Shown: in pieces, positions 45,660 to 57,328 of the stretch
How the letters are laid out: every line of letters begins with the position of its first letter
Position numbering within the stretch: position 1 is the stretch's first letter
From: Onthovicinus sp900555545
GTDB taxonomy: Bacteria; Bacillota; Clostridia; Oscillospirales; Acutalibacteraceae
NCBI GenBank assembly: GCA_949296915.1
Contig: CASFPX010000001.1
Span: forward strand, 1 to 64,000
DNA: 64,000 nt
Reading direction: 5' to 3'
Notes under the pieces: model-generated
Database searches by the model: none
What the model saw: only the letters and a program-made list of their open reading frames with translations
Told to the model about the DNA's origin: nothing
Translations under genes and position numbers: made by a program

Positions 45660-46964
45660 TTATTTTTCTTCTCCCCGAATCCACGCGGGTGAAACCTCTG
45701 TGTACCAGATCTCCTGACAGGCGGTGTCCGGTTCAAACAGGATGCCGACATTGCCATTGGGCAGTTGGGTCAGCGAGCTGTAGACAAACTCACCCTCCTT
45801 CAGCAGGCGGGCATAGGGGAAGGTCTCGCCGCCGTCCTCAGACAGGCGGATGGTTCCGCTTTTGCGCTCCTTGCGATCGGCCGCGTTGAGGAATACCACA
45901 TAAGGTTTATCCATCCCACGCAGCCGTAGGACCGCACTCTGGCAGATGGGCTGGGGCAGGCTGTCGTCCCAGTCGAAATCCTCCCATGTCTCGCCGCCAT
46001 CCCTGCTGTAGGCGACCGCAACGCTGCGGCGTTTGTCGTGGTTGCGCATAAAGTATTTGAGTACGCCGCCCTCCTGCTCGATCACCTGGGATTCCGTGAG
46101 CATCTGGCTGTTGGTCACGCGGCGGCAGCTGAGCCTGCGCCCGTGGAGCGTACGCGTGTCGTTGGGCGTCACGCCGCGGCGCCATGTCTGCCCACCGTCG
46201 TCGCTGTAGATCACACAGCAGGAGAGGCAGAGCGGGAATTTGCGTGCGCCAAAGTAGATCGGTACTACAATACGCCCGGCATACTTACCCGATTCGATCA
46301 CGATCCCACTACCGGGGCCGGGGCCGATGAAGGTCATAAATTCCTCTTTGACCTGGGCGTTTAGGGACTGCGGTTTGGACCAGGTAAGGCCGTCGTCATC
46401 ACTATAGCACATCATCAGGGTGGCGGTGTTCTCCTCGTGATACGGGCCGCCGGTATAGATATTGCCCACCGCCTGACCGCCCTGTGAGACGTCCCCGCCG
46501 TCCGAAACGACAAGGTCCGTCGCGCGGCCACCTGTGGTATACAGCTTGCCCCCGCGCAATACATAGCGCTTGAACCCTTTGCGGATGTAGCGGTTCCCCT
46601 GTGTGTCCTCCGCGGCACCGCGGTTGCAGTTGAGGATACCGACACCTGCCGGTGTGTGGCAGTAGTGCATATAGATGCGGTTGCTGCTTTCGACATATGT
46701 TAAAATCGGGTCGATCGCGGCGGAGGATTTCATCCGGCTCGTCCCGTGCTCCTCCACGGCCATGATGAACGGCCCCCACGTCTTGCCCCCGTCCGTGCTC
46801 CGGCGTATCACCTTGTCAATGCGGTTTGGATTATCTGCGCCAGAGCAGTAGCGCGCATCGGCACAGGCGACCAGCGTCCCGTTTTTGGTCGTGACAATGG
46901 ATGGGATCCGATAGTAGTCGGATGGGCCGCCGAGTCCCGGGCCAAACAGCGTCTGAAATTCCAT
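45660..46964 (-). CDS. exo-alpha-sialidase (GH33-like), no signal peptide
   Basis: 434 residues of six-blade propeller type. The catalytic-arginine motif YRIP is at residues 18-21, and five Asp boxes are seen (STDGGKTW, SDDDGLTW, SDDGGQTW, SRDGGETW, SEDGGETF). Family members release terminal sialic acid. There is no signal peptide, lipobox or anchor, so it acts inside the cell on an imported glycan; the GPH transporter gene follows. No nanA/nanE/nanK is in the window. Site AAAGGTG 6-7 bases before ATG. Confidence 0.88.
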   Translation of the reverse strand: MEFQTLFGPGLGGPSDYYRIPSIVTTKNGTLVACADARYCSGADNPNRIDKVIRRSTDGGKTWGPFIMAVEEHGTSRMKSSAAIDPILTYVESSNRIYMHYCHTPAGVGILNCNRGAAEDTQGNRYIRKGFKRYVLRGGKLYTTGGRATDLVVSDGGDVSQGGQAVGNIYTGGPYHEENTATLMMCYSDDDGLTWSKPQSLNAQVKEEFMTFIGPGPGSGIVIESGKYAGRIVVPIYFGARKFPLCLSCCVIYSDDGGQTWRRGVTPNDTRTLHGRRLSCRRVTNSQMLTESQVIEQEGGVLKYFMRNHDKRRSVAVAYSRDGGETWEDFDWDDSLPQPICQSAVLRLRGMDKPYVVFLNAADRKERKSGTIRLSEDGGETFPYARLLKEGEFVYSSLTQLPNGNVGILFEPDTACQEIWYTEVSPAWIRGEEK

Positions 46965-47134
46965 GCAATCACCTTTAAATCCTTTAGCAGTCTTTTCCTT
47001 ATACTTATAAACAGTATTTTATCATGTTTTCCGGCGTCGATAAATAACTCCACCAATTTTGATTTTGCTTTCATCATTTATTGACGATATTGATAGCGCA
47101 CATTAAAAATTTATACATAGTACACAGAGGAAAT

Positions 47135-47148
47135 TGAAAGTACTTTCA
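47135..47148. promoter_or_regulatory. 14-base perfect palindrome, possible operator
   Basis: TGAAAGTACTTTCA lies in the gap between divergent sialidase and pepV genes. A regulator binding here could control either. Symmetry is the only evidence. Confidence 0.4.
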
Positions 47149-47237
47149 TACACAAGCCCGCGCTGAGAAAAACTGGTATTTCTGTGCCAAAAGGCGTATA
47201 CTAAAAAGGATTGACCAAGATATGAGGAGCGTTGATC

Positions 47238-48602
47238 ATGATTTATGGCGCATTGAATCAGAAAATCCTCTCCATGCGTGAGGAGATTATTCTTGCAGTA
47301 CAGAAGGCTGTGCGCATTGACAGTGTGCGGGGGCAGACGGAACCGGGCGCTCCCTATGGGCGCGGCCCCCGGGAAGCACTCGATGATGCACTGGCACTGG
47401 GGGAACGCCTCGGATTCCGTACGGGCAATTTGGATCATCGTGTCGGTTGGGTGGAGTATGGCAGCGGTGCGGAAATGGTTGGTGTGTTGGGTCATTTGGA
47501 TGTTGTGCCCGCCGGTGAGGGGTGGACGTATCCACCCTTTGGCGCGGAGATTCACGATGGCCGGCTGTACGGCCGCGGCGTACTGGACGATAAGGGGCCG
47601 GTGATCGGCGCCATTTTCGGACTGAAAGCCATCCGTGACCTTGGCCTTCCGCTGGACCGGCGCATCCGCGTGCTCTTCGGCACGGATGAGGAGTGCGGGA
47701 GCAGCTGTGTGCGGTATTATGTCGAGCACGGCGGTGAGATGCCGGTCATCGGGTTCACACCGGACGCAAACTTTCCCCTGATTTTTTGTGAGAAGGGGAC
47801 AACAAACGTCATCCTCGGCGGACCTGTTGCTGATCGTGGTCGCATTCATATTCTGGAGCTTGAGGGCGGCACAGCGCCAAATGTGGTCACACCCCGATGC
47901 CGCCTGACGGTGGAGGGCGAGATTGCGGTAGAGCCCGGCGAAGGGATTACTGTAACGCGCAGGGATGGGCAGACGGCAGTGGAGGCCGTGGGGCTCGGCG
48001 CGCACGGCAGTACGCCGGCGCTCGGGATCAATGCTGCGGTGCGGCTGTTCCGCGCGGTGCGCGGCAATGACTTTGGCGGGGACTTTCAGCGGATGATGGA
48101 TTTTGTCCTGGAGCAATTGGGCACGGAGACGGACGGGCAGACGCTCGGCATCCACTATAGTGACGCAGAGACGGGTGAGACGACGGTGAACCTGGGGATC
48201 GTCCGCTATACCGGGGAGGAGGTGTCCATCACGCTGGACATCCGGCACCCGAAAAATGCCGATCCTGCACGGATCCGGGCCTGTGTGGAGCAGGATGCGG
48301 CATCATACGGGCTTGGGATCCAAAAGCTGTGGCAGGTGCCGTGCCTGTATGTGCCCAAGGATTCGGAGCTGGTGCAAAAGCTGATGACGGTCTACCGGCA
48401 GCAGACGGGACGGAACGACGAGCCGATGGCGATCGGCGGCGGGACGTACGCCAAGGCTTTTCCGAATATGGTGGCATTTGGCCCGGTATTCCCCGGCGAT
48501 CCGGAGGTGATCCACCAGCCGGACGAGTGCGTGGAGATCGACCGGCTGATGCAGGCCATTCAGATTGAAACGGCGGCGATGTACGAGCTGGCGCAAAAAT
48601 AG
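47238..48602 (+). CDS. pepV: M20 dipeptidase, PepV-like
   Basis: 454 residues, cytoplasmic dizinc peptidase that cuts dipeptides and small peptides. Metal ligands: GHLDVVPAGEGW, the bridging Asp in GRGVLDDKGP, the catalytic Glu pair DEECGSS, FTPDANFPLIF, and the C-terminal His in VIHQPDECVE. The insert domain (about 200-340) is present. The start at 47238 has GAGGAG 8 bases upstream; TTG at 47232 is too close. Confidence 0.93.
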   Translation: MIYGALNQKILSMREEIILAVQKAVRIDSVRGQTEPGAPYGRGPREALDDALALGERLGFRTGNLDHRVGWVEYGSGAEMVGVLGHLDVVPAGEGWTYPPFGAEIHDGRLYGRGVLDDKGPVIGAIFGLKAIRDLGLPLDRRIRVLFGTDEECGSSCVRYYVEHGGEMPVIGFTPDANFPLIFCEKGTTNVILGGPVADRGRIHILELEGGTAPNVVTPRCRLTVEGEIAVEPGEGITVTRRDGQTAVEAVGLGAHGSTPALGINAAVRLFRAVRGNDFGGDFQRMMDFVLEQLGTETDGQTLGIHYSDAETGETTVNLGIVRYTGEEVSITLDIRHPKNADPARIRACVEQDAASYGLGIQKLWQVPCLYVPKDSELVQKLMTVYRQQTGRNDEPMAIGGGTYAKAFPNMVAFGPVFPGDPEVIHQPDECVEIDRLMQAIQIETAAMYELAQK

Positions 48603-48712
48603 TTGTTTAGTCTGATCAAAACGGCCGCGGGGCATGGTTTCGCTCCGGCGGCCGTTTGCTGTATGTCAAAAGATATACTTAAAACCTATGGCACTCCATT
48701 TGATATAGGCAT

Positions 48713-48741
48713 TTGCACATAGGAGCGAATGGGCGTATAAT
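48713..48741 (+). promoter_or_regulatory. promoter of the DUF3737 gene
   Basis: TTGCAC (48713-48718), 17 bases, TATAAT (48736-48741). A leader of about 80 bases with a GC-rich hairpin (AGGGGA...TCCCCT, 48753-48780) follows before the gene. Confidence 0.8.
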
Positions 48742-48829
48742 AGAGATAGATTAGGGGACCGGCGCATCGGCTGCTCCCCTCCGGTGGGCCCTCTGCCGGG
48801 TTTTAAGCAATAGTGGAGGAGGCACGGTG

Positions 48830-49696
48830 ATGAAAATCATCGAAAATCAGCAATTTGATCAGGAACGCGCGCTGTACGGCAGCCGCGATATCTATTTGAA
48901 AAACTGCGCTTTTGACGGCCCCGCAGATGGCGAAAGTGCGCTCAAGGAGAGCAGCAATATCCGGCTGGATCATGTCTTTTGCAATCTGAGATATCCCTTT
49001 TGGCATGACCGGACAATAACAATCACGGATTCCGAGATGACAGAGCTCTGCCGGGCGGCGATTTGGTATTCCCAGGATATCGCAATAAGCGGAACAAAGC
49101 TTCATGGGATCAAGGCGCTGCGGGAGTGCAGTGACGTGGTGATGGAGGACTGCGATATCTGTTCGCCGGAGTTTGGCTGGTCGGTGCGGAATATTGAGAT
49201 GCGCCGCTGCACGGCGGAGAGTGAATACTTTATGCTGCGGTCGGAGAACCTGCGCTTTTCCGAGGTGCGGTTTCAGGGGAAGTACTCCTTCCAGTACATT
49301 GAGCAGGCAGTCTTTGACCACTGTAACTTTGACACCAAGGACGCCTTTTGGCACGCGAAAGATGTCACGGTGCGCGACAGCGTGATAAATGGCGAATATC
49401 TGGCCTGGTATTCCGACGGCCTGACGCTGATTAACTGCCGCATCACCGGGACGCAGCCCTTTTGCTACTGCAAAAATTTAAAGCTGGTCAACTGCGAGAT
49501 GATCGATACGGACCTCTGCTTTGAAAAATCCGCGGTGGAGGCCACCATCACAACACCGGTGGCAAGCATCAAGAATCCGGCGGCGGGGCACATTCGCGTG
49601 CCTGCCGTGGGGGCGGTGATCCGGGACGATGAGAATGCTGCGGGCGAAGTCCTGATTCAGGGGAAACATACGGGATCGCCGGGCGTGTGTGCATAG
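48830..49696 (+). CDS. DUF3737 beta-helix protein
   Basis: 288 residues with a regular pattern of about 20-residue coils (for example NIRLDHVFCNLRYPFWHD, VVMEDCDICSPEFGW, LKLVNCEMIDTDLCF), as in right-handed parallel beta-helices. I recognise the DUF3737 family, common in Lactobacillales and Clostridia, function unknown. No signal peptide. Start at 48830 with GGAGG 7 bases upstream; GTG at 48827 is also in frame. Confidence 0.85.
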   Translation: MKIIENQQFDQERALYGSRDIYLKNCAFDGPADGESALKESSNIRLDHVFCNLRYPFWHDRTITITDSEMTELCRAAIWYSQDIAISGTKLHGIKALRECSDVVMEDCDICSPEFGWSVRNIEMRRCTAESEYFMLRSENLRFSEVRFQGKYSFQYIEQAVFDHCNFDTKDAFWHAKDVTVRDSVINGEYLAWYSDGLTLINCRITGTQPFCYCKNLKLVNCEMIDTDLCFEKSAVEATITTPVASIKNPAAGHIRVPAVGAVIRDDENAAGEVLIQGKHTGSPGVCA

Positions 49697-49718
49697 CTTG
49701 GTAGGTGGCTAACAGTTG

Positions 49719-49748
49719 AGCGGCCGGCAGACGGCCGCTGCTTTTATT
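49719..49748 (+). terminator. terminator after DUF3737
   Basis: GCGGCCG/CGGCCGC stem (49720-49738), followed by TGCTTTTATT, 25 bases after the stop. Confidence 0.75.
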
Positions 49749-49765
49749 GAACAAGGAGTCGTGGT

Positions 49766-51124
49766 ATGTCAAAAAGGAATTCCCATTCTGCCTCTGGCGG
49801 TCTGATGCGGACGTTGCTGCTCCTGTCCGTCCCAACGATTATCGAAGAAGTGCTCGCGACACTGCTGCAATATGTGGATACGGCAATGGTGGGCCGGCTG
49901 GGGGAACAGGCCACAGCGTCGGTGAGTATCACCACGAACGTGACCTGGCTGATCAACAGCGTGCCCAGTGCGATCGGCACGGCGATCCTCGTGCTGATCG
50001 CCAAAGCGGCGGGCGCGGGGGATCGGGACCGGGTAAAAAAGTTGTCACAGCAGGCGCTCTTTCTGGCAGTCGGATCGGGTGGCGTACTCGGGGTGGTGTC
50101 GATCGTGCTCAGCCCCTACATCCCTGTGTGGATGGGGGCGGAACCGGCGATCTGCGGTACGGCCTCCCAATATTTTTTTATTATCAGCCTGCCGCTTGTT
50201 TTCCGGTCGGTGAGCACCGTGATGGGCGCTGCATTGCGCGCAGTTCAAAATACCAAGACACCCATGGCGATCAGCGTTGCCGCAAACGGCTTAAATATTG
50301 TACTCAATTACTGGATGATCTATCAATTGAGGCTCGGCGTAGCCGGGGCCGCGATTGCCTCGGCGGTTTCGTATACGCTCTCCGGAATCCTGATGTTCAC
50401 CGCGTGCCGCCGCAACGAGTGGCTGTGTTGGCGGTGGCGGGAATTTGCCGTAGCGCCCCGGCTGCTGCGGGAGTGTGCCGCTGTCGGTACGCCGGTATTG
50501 GGCAGCAGCGTGATCTCCTGCCTGGGGTACGTGGTATTTGCCAGTTTGGTCTCCGGGATGGGGACTACGGTATTTGCGGCGCACTCCATCGCTGTCACGG
50601 CGGAGACGATCTTTTATGTGCCGGGGTATGGGCTGCGGTCCGCAGCCTCTACGCTGATCGGCAATGCCCGTGGAGAGGGTAATGCGGCAAAACTGCGCAC
50701 GGTAGGGAAGTTGAGCGTAATGCTCACAGTCGGGATCATGTGCGTCAGCGGCGTGGTGCTGTACGCCGGAGCGCGGCCACTGATGCGCCTTTTTACCCCC
50801 AGTGAACCGGTGGTGCAGCTGGGGGCGCAGATGCTGCGCCTGGTAGCGGTGTCGGAGCCGTTCTTTGGATTGATGGTTGTATTGGAAGGGATTTTTTACG
50901 GTCTGGGGCGCACACGCTACTCCTTCCTGGTGGAGACGGTTGGGATGTGGGGAGTTCGGATCCTGTTTACCTGCCTGTGCGTGCGGGTCTGGGGGCTTGG
51001 CCTGCGCGCCGTGTGGTACTGCATGATCGCGGATAACGTGTGCAAGGCGGTGCTGTTTGCTGTGCCCTTCCTGCGGGAAAAGGGACGGGACAGACTGTTG
51101 CGGGTAGAGGTAAAAGAGCCATGA
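49766..51124 (+). CDS. MATE-family efflux transporter
   Basis: 452 residues with twelve predicted helices in two repeated halves; the start LLLLSVPTIIEEVLATLLQY and VDTAMVGRLG are characteristic MATE sequence in helices 1-2, and the matching second half begins at about 235 (AVGTPVLGSSVISCLGYVVF). Na+ or H+-driven export of cationic drugs or metabolites; substrate unknown. GGAG lies 7-8 bases before ATG. Confidence 0.93.
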   Translation: MSKRNSHSASGGLMRTLLLLSVPTIIEEVLATLLQYVDTAMVGRLGEQATASVSITTNVTWLINSVPSAIGTAILVLIAKAAGAGDRDRVKKLSQQALFLAVGSGGVLGVVSIVLSPYIPVWMGAEPAICGTASQYFFIISLPLVFRSVSTVMGAALRAVQNTKTPMAISVAANGLNIVLNYWMIYQLRLGVAGAAIASAVSYTLSGILMFTACRRNEWLCWRWREFAVAPRLLRECAAVGTPVLGSSVISCLGYVVFASLVSGMGTTVFAAHSIAVTAETIFYVPGYGLRSAASTLIGNARGEGNAAKLRTVGKLSVMLTVGIMCVSGVVLYAGARPLMRLFTPSEPVVQLGAQMLRLVAVSEPFFGLMVVLEGIFYGLGRTRYSFLVETVGMWGVRILFTCLCVRVWGLGLRAVWYCMIADNVCKAVLFAVPFLREKGRDRLLRVEVKEP

Positions 51125-51161
51125 TAAAAACGGGGCGCCGGAATTTTACTTCCGGCGCCCC
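51125..51161 (-). terminator. secA terminator
   Basis: GGGGCGCCGGAA/TTCCGGCGCCCC, a perfect 12-bp stem, followed on the minus strand by GTTTTTA. On the plus strand it may also slow transcription leaving the MATE gene. Confidence 0.85.
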
Positions 51162-51176
51162 GCGCTATATTTTTCA

Positions 51177-53921
<2,745 letters not shown>

Positions 53922-53981
53922 TTTGTTCACCTCATTGTTAATGTCCAGCGGTTGTTGGTACAAATTGCAATATCTCACATT

Positions 53982-53990
53982 ATTATACCA
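53982..53990 (-). promoter_or_regulatory. secA extended -10 promoter element
   Basis: Minus-strand TGGTATAAT, a consensus extended -10, about 60 bases before the secA start. No clear -35. Confidence 0.6.
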
Positions 53991-54032
53991 CAACACAACA
54001 TGAATTGCACGTAAAATATTCGCGGCGGGAAC

Positions 54033-54062
54033 TTTACATTGTGCATAAGTTCGTGCTACAAT
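54033..54062 (+). promoter_or_regulatory. promoter of the dCMP deaminase gene
   Basis: TTTACA (54033-54038), 18 bases, TACAAT (54057-54062). Confidence 0.6.
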
Positions 54063-54124
54063 AGCCCAAAGGGGACCTTCCGTGTGAGTGCCGCACTATA
54101 TAATAATGAAAAGAGGATTTTCAG

Positions 54125-54622
54125 ATGGAAAAGAGAAAGGACTACATCAGCTGGGACGCCTATTTTATGGGGATTGCGCTCCTCTCCTCCCTGCGCAGCA
54201 AGGATCCAAACACGCGCGTAGGGGCCTGTATTGTCAACAACCGCAACAAGATCATGTCCGTCGGATATAACGGTCTGCCGCTCGGTTGCAGCGACGACGA
54301 GTTCCCCTGGAGCCGTGAGGGGGAGGAATACGAGACCAAGTACCCCTATGTATGCCACGCGGAGCTCAATGCGATCCTAAACCATGCGGGCGGCCCGCTG
54401 GATGGGTGCAAGATCTATGTTCCGCTCTTCCCCTGCAACGAGTGCGCCAAGGCGATCATCCAGAGCGGTATTCGAGAGGTAATCTATATCTCCGACAAAT
54501 ACAGCGACACAGTTGGCGTCAAAGCTTCCAAACGAATGCTTGATGCGGCGGGCGTAACCTACACACGTCTGGAGGGCGCCCCGGATCAGATCACCCTGAA
54601 TTTTGACGAAAAAAGTATCTAA
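54125..54622 (+). CDS. dCMP deaminase (ComEB-like)
   Basis: 165-residue zinc enzyme converting dCMP to dUMP, a step to dTMP. The Zn site is CHAELNAI (His about 79, catalytic Glu) and PCNEC (about 101-106). The N-terminal WDAYFMGIALLSSLRSKDPN is typical of the ComEB/dCMP deaminase group rather than cytidine deaminases. GAGG lies 8 bases before ATG. It has its own promoter and terminator. Allosteric dCTP/dTTP control is family knowledge. Confidence 0.93.
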   Translation: MEKRKDYISWDAYFMGIALLSSLRSKDPNTRVGACIVNNRNKIMSVGYNGLPLGCSDDEFPWSREGEEYETKYPYVCHAELNAILNHAGGPLDGCKIYVPLFPCNECAKAIIQSGIREVIYISDKYSDTVGVKASKRMLDAAGVTYTRLEGAPDQITLNFDEKSI

Positions 54623-54630
54623 CGCAGAGC

Positions 54631-54663
54631 AAACCCTGGACGAAAAGCGGCCAGGGTTTTTTT
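54631..54663 (+). terminator. terminator of the dCMP deaminase gene
   Basis: AAACCCTGG/CCAGGGTTT 9-bp stem, followed by seven T. Confidence 0.92.
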
Positions 54664-54717
54664 ATGGAATTTGAGAGCAATATATCTATTTTATCGGAGA
54701 TTAAAACCGAATTTATA

Positions 54718-54745
54718 TTGATATTGCGGAAAAACATGCTATAAT
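54718..54745 (+). promoter_or_regulatory. promoter of the phosphoesterase gene
   Basis: TTGATA (54718-54723), 16 bases, TATAAT (54740-54745). Confidence 0.7.
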
Positions 54746-54784
54746 AAATCTATATAGGCCCTGAGCCGATGAGGAGGAATGAAA

Positions 54785-55729
54785 ATGTTAACCATGATTG
54801 TAGACTGCCTGCGGCGGCTGGTCGCCGCGCTGCTGTCGCTATTTATCTTCACGCCCATCGGGGCGACGGTCCATCCGATGGCGGCCGAAGCGCCGGACCA
54901 GATCCGGCTGAATGTGAGCATCATCTCGGACGGCCACATGGAGGGGAACAACATATCCCGCTTTAAAAACCATGGCCGCGCTTTTTTAGACATGTCCCGC
55001 GCGCAGACGCCGGTGGATGCGCTGGTGATGGTGGGCGATAATACCATGAACGCCCAGGAGATCGAGTATATGTTCCTGTATGGCTTGATGAAGCGCCATT
55101 TATCCGTGGAGAATGTGTTGATCGCGCCCGGCAACCATGAGCTGTGCAAAGAGAATGAGTACGAGAAATACTACCGGCGCTTTATGGACTATAACCGCGC
55201 CTTTTTTGGCTACAATCATGAGCACGCCTATTTTAGCCAGGAGATCAATGGATATAAGCTGATCGTCATGGCTACGGAAAAGGACAGCAAGGTGGAGGCC
55301 TATCACTCCCCGGAACAGCTTGCCTGGCTGCAAAACGAGCTGGCGGAAGCTGCGGCCACGGGAAAGCCCGCCTTTGTCTTTAACCACAACCCAATCCAGG
55401 GGAAGTTTGAGCACAAATGGCCCGCAGGGAATGTGGGTCCGCAGGGGGAACAGCTCGACGCCATCCTGAAAAACTGCGGGACGAAGGTGTTCTACTTCTC
55501 CGGGCACCTGCACATGGGCATCTATGAGAACGGCAACGGTCTTGCACAGGAGGATAACGTCACCTATATCAATGTGCCCGGTTTTGGTGAGGAATGCAAC
55601 TACGGTGATCTGGTGGAGGCCGGTATGGGCTGGCAGATGGAGGTTTACGATACCAAGGTGGTACTGCGGCTGCGCAACTTTGCCAAGAGCACATGGGTCG
55701 AGGGGTACGAGTACACCTATACACTGTGA
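54785..55729 (+). CDS. exported calcineurin-like metallophosphoesterase
   Basis: 314 residues. An N-terminal hydrophobic stretch (about 8-28, LRRLVAALLSLFIFTPIGAT) serves as signal peptide or anchor, so the enzyme acts outside the membrane. All five dimetal motifs are present: SDGHM, VGDNTMN, PGNHEL, FNHNP and SGHLHMG. Substrate unknown. The start at 54785 was chosen because GGAGG is 7 bases away; ATG at 54779 is only 1 base from it. Single-gene unit with own promoter and terminator. Confidence 0.9.
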   Translation: MLTMIVDCLRRLVAALLSLFIFTPIGATVHPMAAEAPDQIRLNVSIISDGHMEGNNISRFKNHGRAFLDMSRAQTPVDALVMVGDNTMNAQEIEYMFLYGLMKRHLSVENVLIAPGNHELCKENEYEKYYRRFMDYNRAFFGYNHEHAYFSQEINGYKLIVMATEKDSKVEAYHSPEQLAWLQNELAEAAATGKPAFVFNHNPIQGKFEHKWPAGNVGPQGEQLDAILKNCGTKVFYFSGHLHMGIYENGNGLAQEDNVTYINVPGFGEECNYGDLVEAGMGWQMEVYDTKVVLRLRNFAKSTWVEGYEYTYTL

Positions 55730-55741
55730 GAATCAAAAGAG

Positions 55742-55783
55742 GGGGAGCCGGGCACGGAGACCTGCGCCCGACTCCCCTTTTTT
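55742..55783 (+). terminator. terminator of the phosphoesterase gene
   Basis: GGGGAG-CGGGC paired with GCCCG-CTCCCC (one mismatch), followed by six T. Confidence 0.88.
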
Positions 55784-55812
55784 GTGTTTTATGATAATAG
55801 GAGGGGGAAAAG

Positions 55813-56289
55813 ATGGATATCAGCCTGAGGGAGTACCGCCCGGCGGATCTGGACGTGCTTGGGCGTTTGTTTTACGAGACGGTGCACACGGTTTGTTCCT
55901 TGGACTACACCCCGGAACAGCTCGACGCCTGGGCGCCGGGAGTGATCGACCGCGCGCGCTGGGACCGGACGTTGACGGAGCACTTTACACGCATCGCCCA
56001 AATTGGGGATCAGATTGTGGGCTTTGGCGACCTGGCAGATGACGGCTATCTGGACCGGCTATACGTCCACCGGGACTTTCAGCGTTGTGGGATTGCCACC
56101 GCGCTCTGTGACGCCCTGGAGGAGCACGCCCGGTCGCGGGGGATCCTGGTGGTGGAAACACATGCCTCGATTACAGCCCGCCCGTTTTTTGAAAAACGCG
56201 GATACCGCGCGATCCGAGAGCAGCAGGTTGAACGCGCAGGTGTAATCCTGATCAATTACAGCATGGAGCAGATACTGAAGAGGAGATAA
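55813..56289 (+). CDS. GNAT-family N-acetyltransferase
   Basis: 158-residue acyl-CoA-dependent acetyltransferase. Motif A reads LYVHRDFQRCGIATALCDAL (pyrophosphate-binding QxxGIA), preceded by GFGDLADDGYLDR and followed by HASITARPFFEKRGY, typical of YafP/ElaA-like GNATs. Substrate unknown. Site GGGGG 6-7 bases before ATG. Confidence 0.9.
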   Translation: MDISLREYRPADLDVLGRLFYETVHTVCSLDYTPEQLDAWAPGVIDRARWDRTLTEHFTRIAQIGDQIVGFGDLADDGYLDRLYVHRDFQRCGIATALCDALEEHARSRGILVVETHASITARPFFEKRGYRAIREQQVERAGVILINYSMEQILKRR

Positions 56290-56313
56290 CCTTTCCTCTG
56301 ATTGAGAACGTGA

Positions 56314-56358
56314 AAAATGGCGTCCCGCAGAGCTTGATCCCTGTGGAAACGCCGTTTT
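56314..56358. terminator. possible bidirectional terminator between GNAT and the nucleoside operon
   Basis: AATGGCGT pairs with AACGCCGTT (one G-U), with A/T runs outside on both strands. The large internal loop makes it only moderately convincing. Confidence 0.5.
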
Positions 56359-56389
56359 TCTGTATAATAAATCGGAAAGGGGTGTTTTT

Positions 56390-57328
56390 TTATTTATCTC
56401 CCGCCGGCCCATATTCAAGTGAACGCCTGATCATCCGCCAAAAGCGTTCCTTGTCCACCGCTACGGCTACCCGGGCGTTGGGCTGCTCATGCGCCCAGTC
56501 CACCACGGAGCGCCCACGGCACGGACCGGTGGAGCAGTCAATCTGCACAAAGCCGTCGCGCATTTCCACCACCTGCGGGTCCATGGCACAGGCCACCGCC
56601 AGCGAGTCGTGCATGGCTACGATCCGAAAGCCCAGATCATTGACACGGTAGATATTGCGATAAAAGGTTAGCAGATCGGCATATGCTTTCCGGTTAGGTC
56701 CGCCCAGTTGCGCCAGTTCGTCAAACTCGGCGTCGCTCAGCCCGGTCTGCATGGTGACATTCAGTCCCACCATCTCAATGGGAATGCCGGAGGAAAACAC
56801 GATCTGTGCGGCATGGGGATCCACATAAAAGTTAAATTCCCCATAGGCCCCTCTGTTCCCCCACTGGGTGGATCCGCCCATGATGACCAGACGCCGGATC
56901 CACTGGCCCAAATTCGGATATTTCCACAGCGCGATTGCCAGGTTAGTCAGCGGCCCGATCGCAATGATTTCGAGCAATCCCCCCGCAGACACGGCCTCCT
57001 GATAGATGAAATCCCAGGCATACCGCGTATCCACATCACGCCGCGGCTCAGGTAGCGGGAAGTGACCCAATCCCGTATCCCCGTGCACCTGTGCGGCTGT
57101 GATCTGCGGGATCAGGAGGGGCCGATCCGCGCCGATACATACTGGAACCTCCCACCCGAGGAACTGTGCGATCCCCCGCGCATTTGTGGCAATCTTTTCC
57201 ATTACCTGATTCCCCGCCACGGCCGTAACGCCCCGGATCTCCAGGTTTTCAGCGCTCGCGGCAAGAATCATGGCAAAAAAGTCATCAATACCGGGATCCG
57301 TATCAATGATCACACGATGCCTATCCAA
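56390..57328 (-). CDS. inosine/uridine-preferring nucleoside hydrolase
   Basis: 312-residue Ca-dependent enzyme that splits a nucleoside to base plus ribose. The hallmark DTDPGIDD is at residues 9-16, with GNVTAVAGN-like GVTAVAGNQ, GPLTNLA, MGGS and the C-terminal catalytic MHDSLAVACAMDP. Starts at TTG (57328), with GGAGG 8 bases upstream; its start overlaps the end of the degenerate homologue by 8 bases. Last gene of the nucleoside operon. Base preference is not readable. Confidence 0.94.
   Translation of the reverse strand: MDRHRVIIDTDPGIDDFFAMILAASAENLEIRGVTAVAGNQVMEKIATNARGIAQFLGWEVPVCIGADRPLLIPQITAAQVHGDTGLGHFPLPEPRRDVDTRYAWDFIYQEAVSAGGLLEIIAIGPLTNLAIALWKYPNLGQWIRRLVIMGGSTQWGNRGAYGEFNFYVDPHAAQIVFSSGIPIEMVGLNVTMQTGLSDAEFDELAQLGGPNRKAYADLLTFYRNIYRVNDLGFRIVAMHDSLAVACAMDPQVVEMRDGFVQIDCSTGPCRGRSVVDWAHEQPNARVAVAVDKERFWRMIRRSLEYGPAGDK

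Noticed and set aside
48750..48800. Fluoride or guanidine riboswitch in the DUF3737 leader
   Set aside because: The required conserved blocks are absent; only generic GC-rich pairing is seen.
49747..50682. 311-codon frame overlapping the MATE gene
   Set aside because: Out-of-frame shadow of the transporter; Arg/Gly/His-rich with no hydrophobic pattern, while the MATE frame has a proper start and helices.
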